Shown here: one piece after another, positions 1 to 8,869 of the stretch | Layout of the letters: each line of letters begins with the position of its first letter | How positions within the stretch are numbered: position 1 is the first letter of the stretch | Assembly (NCBI GenBank): GCA_034359265.1 | Contig: CP136890.1 | Span: 98,605,501-98,669,500 of the forward strand | DNA: 64,000 nt | Direction of reading: 5' to 3' | Source: Canna indica | Lineage: Eukaryota > Streptophyta > Magnoliopsida > Zingiberales > Cannaceae | Notes under the pieces: generated by a model | What the model was told of the DNA's origin: nothing | The model's database searches: none | The model's input: only the letters and a program-made list of their open reading frames with translations | Made by a program: the position numbers and the translations under genes

Positions 1-1
1 T

Positions 2-1765
2 TACAGAACGCTCAACGACAATACCCATAAGGATCAATACAGCCTATCGGGTATTAACACAATTTTGAAGAGGATCAGAAACAGTAAGATATTTTCAAAG
101 TTTGATTTGAAAAGCGGCTTCCATCAAGTGGTGATGAGTGAAGAATCTATTCCCTGGACGGCGTTTATAGTCCCAGGAGGACTATATGAATGGCTAGTAA
201 TGCCGTTCGGACTAAAAAATGCGCTTGCAGTGTTTCAACGAAAGATGGACGACTGCTTCAAGGGAACAGAGGAATTCATCGCAGTTTACATCGATGACAT
301 ACTAGTCTTTTCTGAAAACGAATCACAACATGCCAAACATCTGGAGAAGATGCTCCAGATCTGTGAGAAATGGGGACTAGTGCTCTCACCTAGCAAGATG
401 AAGGTAGCAACAGAAGAAATCGAATTTCTTGGGGCTATAATCGGAAAGAATAAAATCCGATTGCAGGCCCACATTATAAAGAAAATAGTAGATTTTGATG
501 AAGAAAGCCTAAAGAGCAAAACAGGGCTGAGATCATGGTTGGGAATTCTAAACTACGCAAGAGCTTATATTCCTAACCTAGGTACACTCCTTGGACCTCT
601 GTACTCCAAAACCGGTCCACATGGAGATAAAAGAATAAAAGAGTCTGATAAAGAGCTTATTGCAAAGGTCAAAGATCTAGTCCAGCGCCTTCCGGATCTG
701 GAACTGCCCCCTCAAGATGCATACATAGTCATGGAAACTGACGGGTGTATGGAAGGTTGGGGAGGGATATGTAAATGGAAGAAGAAAAGGAATGATCCAA
801 GAAGCACTGAACGCATCTGCGCCTATGCGAGTGGAAAATTCCCAGTGATCAAGTCAACCATTGATGCTGAAATCCATGCTTGCATGGAAACTCTGAAGGC
901 TTTAAAAATCCATTATTTGGATAAACAGGAAGTTACTCTCCGCACAAATTGCCAAGCAATAATAAGCTTCCACAATAAATCGGCACAAAACAAGCCCTCA
1001 AGGGTAAGATGGTTGAATTTTGTTGATTTTATTACTGGAACAGGAATACAAGTCCACTTCGAGCACATTGAAGGAAAGCAGAACATCCTGGCAGATGCTT
1101 TATCTAGGCTCACAGCCAATCTGGTCTTAATAAGGGATGAACCAGAATACATTACAGAATATTTGGCGAACCTAGAAGACGCTATCAAAGAAACAGAGCG
1201 AGCACCAAAAGAGGTTATTCACACCCTCAGTCTTACTATTGATTCAATCAGTAAAATGGTGGCCCGCCTAAATAATGACACTGCCTTCATGGCCGTCTCC
1301 TCATGGGACGAGGAATGGGAAGAAATACTAGAAGACAATGAAGATGCAATTGGCGACATTATGGAAGAGGGACTAATTCACAGGTATGAATTAAATTACC
1401 CAGACACACTGGAAAACGTCCAACACTGGGACGAGTATGAGGAAGAAGATGGCGTGCTACTACGAGTAGCAAGAGATGCCAAAGATTGGGCACAGCAAAC
1501 CCAAAAGGAAGAAAAAGAACATACTGAAGAATACCACCCAAAAATCACAGAAGAAGAACATGCTGAAGATGACCACCTAAAAATCAGCCACACCATACTT
1601 TCAGAACAGGCAAAAAGGGAACAACCAGAATGCTCTAGAGTAAGGGAGTTAGAGCAAGAAGAATTGAATGAATACTTGAAGCAAATTCATGGAAAGAACC
1701 ACCGTCTACCAGATAAGCTGAATTATGATACCCTTCGAAAGGGGAAATATCCAGCCTACGACTAA
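2..1765 (+). CDS. Pararetroviral reverse transcriptase / RNase H (3' part of polyprotein), partial
   Basis: The frame is open from the left window edge, so the protein is 5'-truncated here; the first internal ATG is at 65. It encodes the C-terminal enzymes of a badna/tungro-type ORF3 polyprotein. The reverse transcriptase palm carries the catalytic YIDD at about residues 75-78 counted from the ATG at 65, preceded by the FDLKSGFHQ block. RNase H follows, with ETDG near residue 223 and DAEIHA near residue 262, then a long acidic Glu/Asp-rich tail. In the virus these domains copy pregenomic RNA into DNA and degrade the RNA template. No frameshift or stop was seen within the domain segment, so this piece is well preserved compared with the frame downstream. 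The reading frame ends just before the ORF4-like frame. Family-level assignment is firm; the genus is inferred from RNase H similarity. Confidence 0.9.
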   Translation, partial: YRTLNDNTHKDQYSLSGINTILKRIRNSKIFSKFDLKSGFHQVVMSEESIPWTAFIVPGGLYEWLVMPFGLKNALAVFQRKMDDCFKGTEEFIAVYIDDILVFSENESQHAKHLEKMLQICEKWGLVLSPSKMKVATEEIEFLGAIIGKNKIRLQAHIIKKIVDFDEESLKSKTGLRSWLGILNYARAYIPNLGTLLGPLYSKTGPHGDKRIKESDKELIAKVKDLVQRLPDLELPPQDAYIVMETDGCMEGWGGICKWKKKRNDPRSTERICAYASGKFPVIKSTIDAEIHACMETLKALKIHYLDKQEVTLRTNCQAIISFHNKSAQNKPSRVRWLNFVDFITGTGIQVHFEHIEGKQNILADALSRLTANLVLIRDEPEYITEYLANLEDAIKETERAPKEVIHTLSLTIDSISKMVARLNNDTAFMAVSSWDEEWEEILEDNEDAIGDIMEEGLIHRYELNYPDTLENVQHWDEYEEEDGVLLRVARDAKDWAQQTQKEEKEHTEEYHPKITEEEHAEDDHLKISHTILSEQAKREQPECSRVRELEQEELNEYLKQIHGKNHRLPDKLNYDTLRKGKYPAYD

Positions 1766-1824
1766 AAAGGCTTCGAGGGAAGCGAAAACCCCCTTAACAA
1801 ATATTCGTATTTATCTTAATATGT

Positions 1825-1838
1825 TTATTATTTTGCAG
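1825..1838 (+). promoter_or_regulatory. Candidate 3' splice site ahead of the ORF4-like frame
   Basis: A T-rich run ending in TTTTGCAG lies directly before ATG at 1839. In rice tungro bacilliform virus ORF4 is expressed from a spliced RNA, so an acceptor here would fit a tungrovirus-like plan. A matching donor-like AAG/GTATTT sits at 2259/2260, just after the primer-binding site, as expected on a circular viral genome. This is inference from position only. Confidence 0.35.
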
Positions 1839-2333
1839 ATGATATTAGATAATCTTATAGAACTCGTGACGTGCAATCACACAGAGCAAGCAGCAAGAAG
1901 AGACATCTCAAAGGCTCAACACTGGGCAATCCTCAGTGAAGCAACGGGCCTTGAGGAACTTGAACGCCTCACCGGAAAAATAATGTTCCGCTACCCAAGG
2001 ACATTTGTCAAACAACGAAGATGGGCAGAAATGGCTCAAGAGGTGCATCAAGCCCAAACAACAAAGGCAATCAATGAGGTAGGAAAATTACTGGCTATAG
2101 CCCATCTCCAAAGGGCCAGGCTGGAACAAGAGGCAGGGAAAGGACATTGGGTCGAAACACATGGACCCAAAAGAGGAACGAAAAGTAATTGGGCAGAAGA
2201 CGCCTTAGGACCAGTCAACCACCACGTTGATATCAGAGCTGTGTTTTCTATTACACAAGGTATTTCCTTTTACAAAGTAATTTTTATCGTTCAGACTTTT
2301 CATATATATTACTTGATAAAACTGTCCACCTAA
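1839..2333 (+). CDS. ORF4-like viral frame of unknown function
   Basis: The open frame begins upstream at 1725, overlapping the end of the polymerase frame, but the likelier start is ATG 1839, directly after a polypyrimidine/AG acceptor-like signal. The 164-residue product has an Arg/Gln/Glu-rich helical middle and a hydrophobic C-terminal run; the C-terminal part overlaps the primer-binding site at 2228 and may be non-coding read-through. Its place, downstream of RNase H and before the primer-binding site, matches ORF4 of tungroviruses, whose product acts in silencing interplay. I do not recognise a domain, and the assignment is positional. It may equally be a chance frame in the viral intergenic region. 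Confidence 0.35.
   Translation: MILDNLIELVTCNHTEQAARRDISKAQHWAILSEATGLEELERLTGKIMFRYPRTFVKQRRWAEMAQEVHQAQTTKAINEVGKLLAIAHLQRARLEQEAGKGHWVETHGPKRGTKSNWAEDALGPVNHHVDIRAVFSITQGISFYKVIFIVQTFHIYYLIKLST
2228..2239 (+). promoter_or_regulatory. Pararetroviral primer-binding site (tRNA-Met complement)
   Basis: TGATATCAGAGC differs at one base from TGGTATCAGAGC, the complement of the initiator tRNA-Met 3' end that primes minus-strand synthesis in Caulimoviridae. It lies in the interval between the polymerase frame and the next structural frame, as expected for the intergenic region of this virus group. A donor-like AAG/GTATTT follows 20 bases later. Confidence 0.6.
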
Positions 2334-2455
2334 GATAACAATAACGAGGGATTGAAGTAATCTCATAAGTAGACGAAGATATCCCGCTACCTTCGCAATC
2401 CTAAGGAGACAGTTAAACCCAAGTAGTATATGTCTAAACTCTGATAGATAAATTT

Positions 2456-4672
2456 ATGAGTGATTGGCGCCTTACGGCAGCTAGCACAGTCTATACAGAC
2501 GCACTTAAAGCAACTGAATCTTTAAGCCAGCCAGCAGTTGGATTTGTAAATCCATCTGTTACAACTCAAAAGTATTCGGAGTCTCTATTTAGGCAACTAA
2601 ACACTTTGATCCAGCTTACAGTCCAGATCAAGGAACAACTTGAGGATCTTAAGGCAGAAGTAAAAGCCCTCAAGAAAGAGAAAGAAAAGCCTAACGAAAG
2701 TCTCACAGCCTCAATAAAAAACTTAACAAAAGACCTGCAAAAGTTAAAGATAGGAGACAAACCAGTGGTCCCTAAAACTCAAGGGAAACTGTTACGGGAC
2801 ACCAGATGGGCTGACGATAGAGCTGTAATTAGCTCAATGGAGATCGACCTCACTACAGGTACGCAGCTGGCGTACACAGCCCCTGATATTACAATTAGTA
2901 TACATGATTTCAGGGAGCATATCCAGTTGGTTATTCAAACTCATGGATACCAAAGATGGCAAGGAGGAGAAAGTAACCTCTTGCTTTCTAGATCCCTAAT
3001 CGGGAGATTGTCAAACAGTAGCCATACAAATTTCAGATATAACGTCCAGCATGTTGCAGACCACCTTGCTAGTCGTGGGATCCGAGCAATTCCAGGGCAG
3101 ATCCACACAACTGACAGTTTGCAAGGACAACAGTAGGTTATTCGACCAGCAACATTAATATCAACCAACAACCCTCAAACTTCTAGTATCCGCACAAGGA
3201 CAGATGGCTCTTTGGTAGTACAGTTCGGAGATTACACCAACACCACTTCAACCAGCAACAACAACATCACCACCAATGAACATGATCTAGAAGAGCTAGA
3301 TCAGGAGTTTGTCGCAATGATGACTTGCGACTGGGACAGTGATGCTGAGCAAGAAATGTTCAGAGATTGGAGCAGCGAATATGAAGAAGATGAAGAAGAC
3401 GAAGATATTGCTGTTATTCGACATCTGATGTCCTTACAAGACGAACAAGACAACAGTCAGGATTCCCAAAATGATCTTCCTGATGATTCGCAGAATGATC
3501 TTCCCAAGTGGGATACCTCGGAAGATTATGATGAAATTGAAGAAACAGATGACATGTCTTATTTAAATAGGTGGAACCTATTTTCTTTGAGAGGGGAAGG
3601 GGAGGAATTCCAGTTCCCTGACACTGACAATTTCATCCCTGACACTGACAATTTCAACAATTTTGATGACAAAGAAGACAACGTATTTCCTGACGATTTT
3701 GAAGAAAACTTCAACATTCCTAAAGAGGAAGATGAAGAGTTTGCTTACACCGCAGAAATGGACTATCCCATAATGAAAAAATTGACCAAAAGAGTTGATA
3801 GAGAAGAATCAGCCTTTACAACAGCTACAACCGGAGAGTCATCAACAACGAGGCTTCCTAAGGAGCCAATTATGGGACCAGCGATGTATCCACCGGGAAA
3901 TCCGAGTTTCAACATTCCGCCAACTTTCGAAAATATTCCAGTTATTAGTTCCAGAGTTAATAACCTGAAAGGAGGCTACTCGAAACAACACAATGAGAAA
4001 TTCAACCTGCCATCGGCTCAAGTAAACACAGGAGCCATATTGGTTTTACCAGAGCAAGTTGGGCAGTACAGTGATGTGATCTCACGATGGGAGTCTATCA
4101 CATTGAATCTTATCAATGAAAAGATTTGGGCAGACAACAAATCTAAAGTCTGCTATATTGAAAATTTACTAGGGGAAACTGAGAAGAAAGCCTGGATCCA
4201 ATGGAGGATGGCTTATCCTACAGAGTATGATGAACTAGTAAACATAGCAGATGACCCGCAGAATGTATTATCACAAGTAAGGAGAATGTTTCTGCTTGAT
4301 GACCCAACTACTGGCTCGACGGAGGAACAGAACCGAGCCTATGAAGATTTGGAAAGGCTATCATGCCACAATGTTAGAGATCTTTTTGAGTATATCAATG
4401 ATTACAAGATCCTAGCAGCAAAGTCTGGGAGACTGTTTGTTTCCCCAGAATTATCTGAAAATTTTTTCAAGAAAATGCCCCCCATTATAGGGAAGGAGCT
4501 CGAGATGGCATTTGCTTTGAAACACCCTGGGAATACAGTTGGAGTATTCCCTAGAATACATTTCACTTACCAATATCTTGAAGAACAGTGTAAGAGAGCA
4601 GCGTTTCAAAGGAGCCTGAAGGATTTAACGATATGCAAGAAAATACCCATACCCCATATGGAGATGCTGTAG
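2456..4672 (+). pseudogene. Broken viral frame: coiled coil, partial movement protein, coat protein
   Basis: One continuous reading frame is interrupted by a single TAG at 3134-3136. Before it, residues 45-100 form a Lys/Glu/Leu coiled coil like the small virion-associated proteins of badna/tungroviruses. The frame then enters the middle of the movement protein (DTRW, DLTTG and DFREH landmarks) with its upstream segment missing. After the stop come the end of the movement protein, a very acidic Asp/Glu region with a repeated PDTDNF motif, and the coat-protein domain (about 4000-4640). It ends at an abrupt junction near 4655, before the expected CCHC zinc finger; the last few residues to the TAG at 4670-4672 derive from inverted sequence. 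I judge it non-functional: internal deletion, nonsense codon and 3' truncation. The stop could be a C-to-T change in a CAG codon. Confidence 0.8.
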
Positions 4673-4842
4673 TCCTTCTTGTACTAGGCGGTTATAACTT
4701 GCATCAGTAATAAAAGGTAATTCAACTTGCGCACCTTCTGTGACGAGTATCCGTTCGTCTGAGTAGTGTTGATATACACGGTGGTTTCTTTCTGACCACC
4801 CCGCCTGGTAAAGCGTTTCTGCTGGCACTTGTTGTGCCCTTT
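4655..4842 (-). pseudogene. Inverted fragment of viral movement protein
   Basis: Read on the minus strand, this stretch gives a movement-protein segment of the badna/tungro type, with PAETLY, RVYQH and SDE landmarks in order and ending in LQHLHMG near 4655. It corresponds to the part absent from the plus-strand frame around 2785, so the two pieces are complementary in content but opposite in orientation and about 1.9 kb apart. Below 4655 the minus-strand frame merely reads antisense through the coat-protein end, which places the head-to-head junction there, at a small CATATG palindrome. Confidence 0.7.
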
Positions 4843-4847
4843 GGTAT

Positions 4848-4939
4848 CACTGGCGGAGCCAGAAATCAAGACAAGGGGCAAAACATGGACAAGACAGGGG
4901 GCAATTGCCCCCGTCCTGCCAAGTGTAGCTCCGCTAGTG
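4848..4939. mobile_element. 92-bp deletion derivative of a hAT element
   Basis: The ends CACTGGCGGAGCCA and (inverted) CACTAGCGGAGCTA form an imperfect inverted repeat around a perfect 16-base palindrome at 4897-4912. Both ends and the centre resemble, in opposite orientation, the 783-bp hAT element at 5736-6518 (shared GGCGGAGC tip, G-run/AATT/C-run core and TTTGCCCCTT block). It is most likely an internally deleted member of that family. I found no convincing target-site duplication. It sits between the viral DNA and the reductase exons. Confidence 0.55.
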
Positions 4940-4992
4940 AATGGCTATCCTTAGTGCATAGTTAAACCTCTCCACTGTTGAACAACAATTAC

Positions 4993-7797
4993 CTCGGTGT
5001 TCTGGCAATATTCCTTGTCTGACCAAGAATCCTCGTCCATGTTCTTATCCTCCGGTGGATCTTGACGCATCATAATAGCAGCTACTGATGAAACCACTAC
5101 GACTCTCTTAACTTTTGCCTCAGAGCACGCCTTGAGTACATTTAGAGTACCTGTAACAGCAGGAGCAATAACCTCTACCTGCAAGTGAATTAGAGCCAAA
5201 AAAACATTCTCAGTATTCCACAAGCATATATACATAAAGATGCATCAATAGGTACAAATTTCCCATAATATACCTGCCAATGACTATATGACATGTAATA
5301 CTTAGTGGGGCTATTGACTGGGATTGTTGATGAAGCAAAATCATTGCTATGTTTTCAACACCAAATTGACTGGCTAGCTTAAATGTAGTTCTTGATTGAT
5401 TAGATCAAGAACCATCCTTGGGTCGCACCGAAATTGGATTGGTCAATAACCAGCCAAAGTCAGTTCAGAACTAATCAAATCGGATGAAAACTGGTCTGAC
5501 ATGGTCAATCCCAGACCATAAACCAGGATCTTATTTAATTTTCTGAGTTCTATTTATTTAACATATATTGGTTGGGCTAATCGAACACTGAAATAGTTGG
5601 TCCAACTGATTCAACGCTGGGTCCAACTTCAAAACTATGCAGCATTATTGAAAAATGGCAACCAAGCAGAAACACACAACAACTATATTTGATTATGACT
5701 TTGCCACCAGTACCACCATCTGATCAAGTCACAACCAGGGGCGGAGCTACCGTACGAAGAAGGGGGGTAATTGCCCCCCTTCACATTTGAGATGTTTCCA
5801 TTAATGTCTAAGGGGAAAGGGCAATTTTGCCCTCCTCCTTCCCCAAATTAATATATTTGTCCCCTGCCCTCTCCCTTCCTTTATTTCAATACTACGAGAA
5901 CTAGTAAATATTTACTCTTAATTAAAATAAATCACATGATATTTGATAAGTGCTAATTACAAGAACACATATTATTGTTATGATATAGAATGTGATTACT
6001 TTAACTTAGGATTCTTTTGAACTTCTAAAAAAATTGAAATGAGTCAAATATTAATCAAAATTACTTTTTTTTACTCAATAGTTTGAACATGAAATAATTA
6101 TACAATTTTCTAAACTACAGAACTCAATCCTTGATTATATCATTATTTCTTATTCCTTTTCTCCTTTTCCGAATAATGTTGTTTGAGTTGTCTTATCTCC
6201 GCACCCACGATATCATGTTTTGTCATCCTCACAATCATGAAAACACATACCCAACCTGGCCCCCTCCCCCCCGCCAATTCTCGTTGCGACCGTGCTAACT
6301 CCAAGCGCTCCAATATCGCGCATATCAGCTCCCTTTGTGCTTAGCGTCGTGAACTCATGTGCAGTAACCCTTATTGCGCTCACACTCATGTCCATAACTC
6401 TAAACGTCTCGACCCCAAATGTAACCCTAAGCTCTCGTGTGCAATCTTTGGTTGTTGTATTTTCCCCTTTGTTTTGTGTGAACTTTGCCCCTTATATTGA
6501 TTTTTGGCTCCGCCACTGGTCACAACCATCCTAACCTTGACTGGTCCACATCGAGGTCAAAATAGACCAGATGATTAGAGGAACCCTCGCTGTATGAAGG
6601 GACAATTTCACCTGGGGTAAAAACCATCTACACTATCAATCTGTTTACAAAAAAAAAACTATATTTGAGTATGAAGCCTAATTTTGACTGTTTCTAGGGC
6701 ACATTTTTTATTGTTTAGATCCAATGCTAACAAGATATATCTATCTTTTGTACCCATGTAACCAGCTATATAGAGAGAGCAATCATCTTGTAAACCTTAT
6801 TTTTTGAGTAAAAACAGTGAATCTCTATGCAATTGTGAACATAGTTACATAGGTAACAATTATCAATATATATATAGAGAGAGAGGATTGCTTCGTGCAC
6901 TAGGTCACCCTCTTTTGTTTCTTCTTATTCCTTGTTTTTTTTTCTTATTTATTGTTTCCAATTGCGTAGGAAGATATTCCATCCCTAACAATCTAGTCGG
7001 TGTTCTTTGGCTCATCAGATCAGAAGATGCTGATTGGGCTTACATTTTTGCAGAAGGTGGAGGCTGGCTCCATAGTCAACTTCCTCTCCTTGGACAACCA
7101 TAAACTAAACACATCAGACATAGATAATTCTTGGATACAAAAGCTACATATCTATCGTCACTACACTGATCACTTGTTTGTATAATTATATGCCTTTAAA
7201 ATGTGAAGATCGTAATGGAATTACATTCTTGTGAAGAATTAAATCCTCTCATGCAATTGTTTAGTATATGCAAGAGAATAACTTGCCTCTGGATTGGGCA
7301 CTTTGGATGGGGGAACAGGGCTGGCAGCATGGAAGACCCCTTCACATCCCGCAATTGCCGATGCGGTGGAATGGTAGTCAAGCAAGTCCGCCATAAACAA
7401 TTGCAGGTTCTCCGTGGCATTGTCCAGTTTCTTCAGATGAGCATTTTTGGGATCACCTGCACGAAGATCAATCCAAATTATAGCTGATATTATGCAGCTT
7501 CAAGCCCATCTCACCAATATAACAGTAAAAACTCCAGTTCTTAACCAAGGACAGATTGAGAAAATTAAGTAGAATAAACTTTAAACACAGAAAAAGGCAC
7601 ACACACATATATATCCGATCTCCTTGATAGCTAAAAATGAAGAACATGAAGAGAGGGAGAGAGTATTGATTACTTGGGTCTCTGACGGTGCCATGGACGA
7701 TATAGCCCTTGGAGAGGAGCAGCTTCACCAGCCACGAGGCAATAAAACCTCCGGCGCCGGTCACGCAAACCCTCTTCTTTTGCACCGTCGGATCCAT
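4993..7797 (-). CDS. Cinnamoyl-CoA reductase-like NADP-dependent reductase, exons 1-3 only
   Basis: Three exons of a short-chain dehydrogenase of the CCR/dihydroflavonol-reductase group are read on the minus strand: exon 1 7797-7674, exon 2 7456-7287, exon 3 5178-4993, together 160 codons in phase without stops. Exon 1 holds the NADP-binding motif [11 protein letters not shown] (G14, G17, A20). Exon 2 carries [10 protein letters not shown] and FHAASP; exon 3 has [19 protein letters not shown] and DEDSWSD. The catalytic YxxxK should lie in exon 4, which is missing: sequence left of a normal GTAATT donor at 4992 runs into a hAT fragment and viral DNA. Either the gene is truncated or its later exons lie beyond the window across a virus-filled intron. 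Exon 2 ends with a GC donor (GAG/GCAAGT). Intron 2 houses a hAT element. The family acts in phenylpropanoid or flavonoid reduction; the substrate cannot be told. Confidence 0.82.
5728..6526. mobile_element. Non-autonomous hAT element (783 bp) with 8-bp target duplication
   Basis: The element spans 5736-6518, starting CAGGGGCGGAGCTA and ending TGGCTCCGCCACTG, an imperfect terminal inverted repeat. The 8-bp GTCACAAC lies on both sides (5728-5735 and 6519-6526), the hallmark of hAT transposition. No transposase frame was seen. It sits in intron 2 of the reductase gene. An internal palindrome of G-run/AATT/C-run lies near the left end. Confidence 0.85.
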
Positions 7798-8869
7798 GCG
7801 TGTACACAGCCTTTCCGAAAAGGGTTTGCGCAAGACTGGAATTCTATAGTAACAGCCAAATTAAAGAGGGATAAGGTTAGCGGAGTTTGCAGGGCTGGGA
7901 CCTGAGACGACGCGTGTACTAGAATCGACGGAGAGGCTTCGTTGATGCACACGTCGAGCTCGTGTCAATCTGTGTACGCCCTACGACCAGAAGACGACAA
8001 CAATGACGAATGAGTGCATTTGCACGGTGATTTCTATGCTGGGTGCTGTCTCTCTCTTTCTTCGTTTAACGAAGAGATGAAAAGAAAAAGGTGCATAATG
8101 AATTTATTGGACTCGAGTCCAGCATATCGAACAGGCCAAGTGAAGTTGCTGACGCTTGCGATTATTCATCCCTAGAGAATTTTAGTAACATTTTACGATA
8201 AATTGTCAGTAAATCATAAATAAGATTAAATATTAAGATTATTTTTATTTTTATTTTTAAGAGTAAAAACATTTCTTGAATTATGATCCTTTTGTAATTA
8301 TCTTCCACAAACTTTGAAATTAGATTTTAAAAATAAATTAAATTATATCAAACTAACAAAACTCTTTCCGTTAATTCATCGTTATTTATTTAATAAAATC
8401 TTTTTTAAAATGACACGGGATAATTTTTCATTAATTCAAATATTAAAAAATAAATAAAAAATTGATTAAAAATAATTAAAAATAAATAAATTATTTAGAT
8501 ATAGTTATATATCTTCAATGCTTTGAAACTACTATTGATGGAAACAATAGCAAATTTTGTTTGGAGACTGATAGGTATAAACTCAGAGAACAACTAAAAT
8601 AGAGCTTGTACAGAATAGAGTTCTGCAGGCGCTTACTCGTCAAACATTATTATACTTGGCAGCATCAACATCAACCTGAGTGTAAACAAAGGGGTCTTTT
8701 GAAGTGAATTTTCATGTTCAGTTGGAAGCCATAACATAATCAAATTGATAAGATTTTTTTATTTATAATATAAAGAAAGTGTATCAATATAACTCTCTAA
8801 GTCAGCACTCAGCACTGGTTGTCCATCAACTCATTGCGTTCATCCAGTTGATCTCAATATACAAGAACA
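7798..8869. other. Upstream region of reductase gene, then AT-rich spacer
   Basis: Bases 7798 to about 8060 hold the presumptive 5' leader and promoter of the minus-strand reductase, with a CT-rich run near 8050. From about 8160 to 8560 the sequence is strongly AT-rich with no recognisable gene. From about 8560 to 8869 I see nothing I can assign. Confidence 0.4.

Larger units (their letters stand above)
1..4842. mobile_element. Endogenous pararetrovirus (badnavirus/tungrovirus-like), rearranged
   Basis: This block is virus-derived DNA of the Caulimoviridae type integrated in a plant chromosome. In order on the plus strand it shows reverse transcriptase plus RNase H (to 1765), an ORF4-like frame (1839-2333), a tRNA-Met primer-binding site (2228), and a frame with coiled coil, part of the movement protein and coat-protein sequence (2456-4672). 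At about 4655 the sequence flips: a movement-protein segment is read on the minus strand up to about 4842. The coat-protein frame stops before the CCHC zinc finger that normally follows. A stop codon, a missing movement-protein piece, an inverted piece and truncation show that this is a relic, not an intact viral genome. The left end lies outside the window. The right edge abuts a 92-bp hAT derivative and then a plant reductase gene. No LTRs or integrase were seen. Confidence 0.88.

Noticed and set aside
913..1188. Minus-strand frame of 91 codons
   Set aside because: It is antisense to the RNase H domain and has no recognisable features.
7624..7905. Plus-strand open frame of 93 codons
   Set aside because: It is antisense to exon 1 of the reductase gene, which carries the NADP-binding motif on the minus strand.
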